From Nautilus pompilius (lineage: Eukaryota > Mollusca > Cephalopoda > Nautilida > Nautilidae), in the NCBI GenBank assembly GCA_018389105.1, contig JACATO010002730.1:1222501-1286500 (forward strand): 64,000 nucleotides of DNA, given 5' to 3'. Position numbers and translations under genes: made by a program. Positions 63,383 through 64,000 of this stretch are shown here, piece by piece. The stretch's first letter is position 1. Each line of letters starts with the position of its first letter. Under the pieces are notes generated by a model, which was not told where the DNA came from, did no database searches, and saw only the letters and a program-made list of their open reading frames with translations.

Positions 63383-63392
63383 AAATGGCGGC
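63383..63392 (+). promoter_or_regulatory. YY1-like motif in a CpG-richer patch
   Basis: AAATGGCGGC lies within the locally GC-rich segment at 63350-63600. It is compatible with a promoter whose gene lies beyond the window, but the sequence alone does not prove it. Confidence 0.3.
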
Positions 63393-64000
63393 AGAAAATC
63401 GATGCCTTTCCCGTTTCTCCTTCTAAGCCAGTTCGGACGAAGTATTAAAATAAACGCAAGCCTCCCGTCTCTCTCCCGGTTAAGTTCTGTCACAGGGATA
63501 TCTGCTAATACTGTCCAGATGGCGCGTACTCCGCTAGCAGTCAATCTCTGTAGTCTGTGCTGTCAACCTTAGTTTAATTTCTTCCATCACGGAAGCAACC
63601 GACCGAAATGAAAGGATAGAAGATAACAGAAAGATATACGCTCATTTATGTTTTAATTGATGCGAAGTCATAAGCGTCATCGATATTTGTCGAATCAGTC
63701 TGGATTTAGGTTTTCAACCGGATCAAAACTTTTCCTTTTGGTGAAAGAGATCATTCTGCTTTCCCGTAGTACGTCTTTTTTTGCATTTTCGCTTTCAACA
63801 CATTATTATAACTGCACAATGATGGAGATGAAGCATGATATTTGATTTGAAGACGTCCCAGTTTCCGTTTGATAACATTTCATTGTGACGAAAGCAGAAT
63901 CCACAAAAAGTCGTTTCCCTAACGGTTATCTTTCACTGCACCAAAAAAACAATAGCACAAGCTGGGAGCCTGTCGTTAAAAATCAAGCAATAACTAATTT

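Larger units (their letters stand above)
59641..64000. other. AT-rich DNA with a CpG-richer patch near the right edge
   Basis: No coding region recognised. The segment at about 63350-63600 is richer in CpG than the rest and could be a promoter region or a repeat. Overlapping frames at 63332-63572 on both strands fall in that patch and show no domain. The 63016-63330 frame is low-complexity hydrophobic and probably random. Confidence 0.5.

Overview
The window is AT-rich eukaryotic DNA with no recognisable host protein-coding exon, rRNA or tRNA gene. Its interpretable content is transposable-element debris and microsatellites. The mix (Tc1/mariner elements, an R4-like LINE fossil, a tRNA-like SINE, a widespread animal DNA-transposon protein, TAA arrays) indicates a metazoan, probably an invertebrate with a large repeat-rich genome. 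Mollusc, cnidarian and arachnid all remain possible. A TTAGGG-type scar at 32544-32573 leans weakly away from arthropods, whose telomeres are usually TTAGG.

Layout: 1-11.6 kb is gene-free AT-rich DNA with TA and ATT microsatellites. An 88-bp tandem duplication lies at 11.6-11.8 kb. A dead mariner with both ends and TA duplications sits at 11998-13281. A compound (TAA)n(GAA)n array follows. Copy A of a CACTG-ended transposon is at 17695-19055, and a SINE at about 19.63-19.84 kb. A TAA array is at 21.2 kb. A dead Tc1 element with 231-bp IR/DR-type arms is at 24530-26132. A second dead mariner starts at 30324. Copy B of the CACTG-ended transposon is at 31886-33804, in the opposite orientation to copy A. 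After a long gene-free stretch, a heavily decayed R4-like LINE covers about 45.1-47.74 kb. A second Tc1 element, of a different family, is at 53999-55512. Copy C, the most complete member of the CACTG-ended family, is at 57339-59637. The rest is AT-rich with two YY1-like motifs.

No element has an intact open reading frame, so nothing here can move by itself; the genes do not form a pathway. The most useful result is structural. The three CACTG-ended copies define the ends (CACTGG..AACA), a TTA/TAA target duplication, and a 5'-leader splice acceptor for a protein family usually annotated only as 'uncharacterized'. Copy B carries a run of degenerate telomeric hexamers exactly where about a third of the protein is missing. 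Copy A lost 548 bp between ATG microhomologies.
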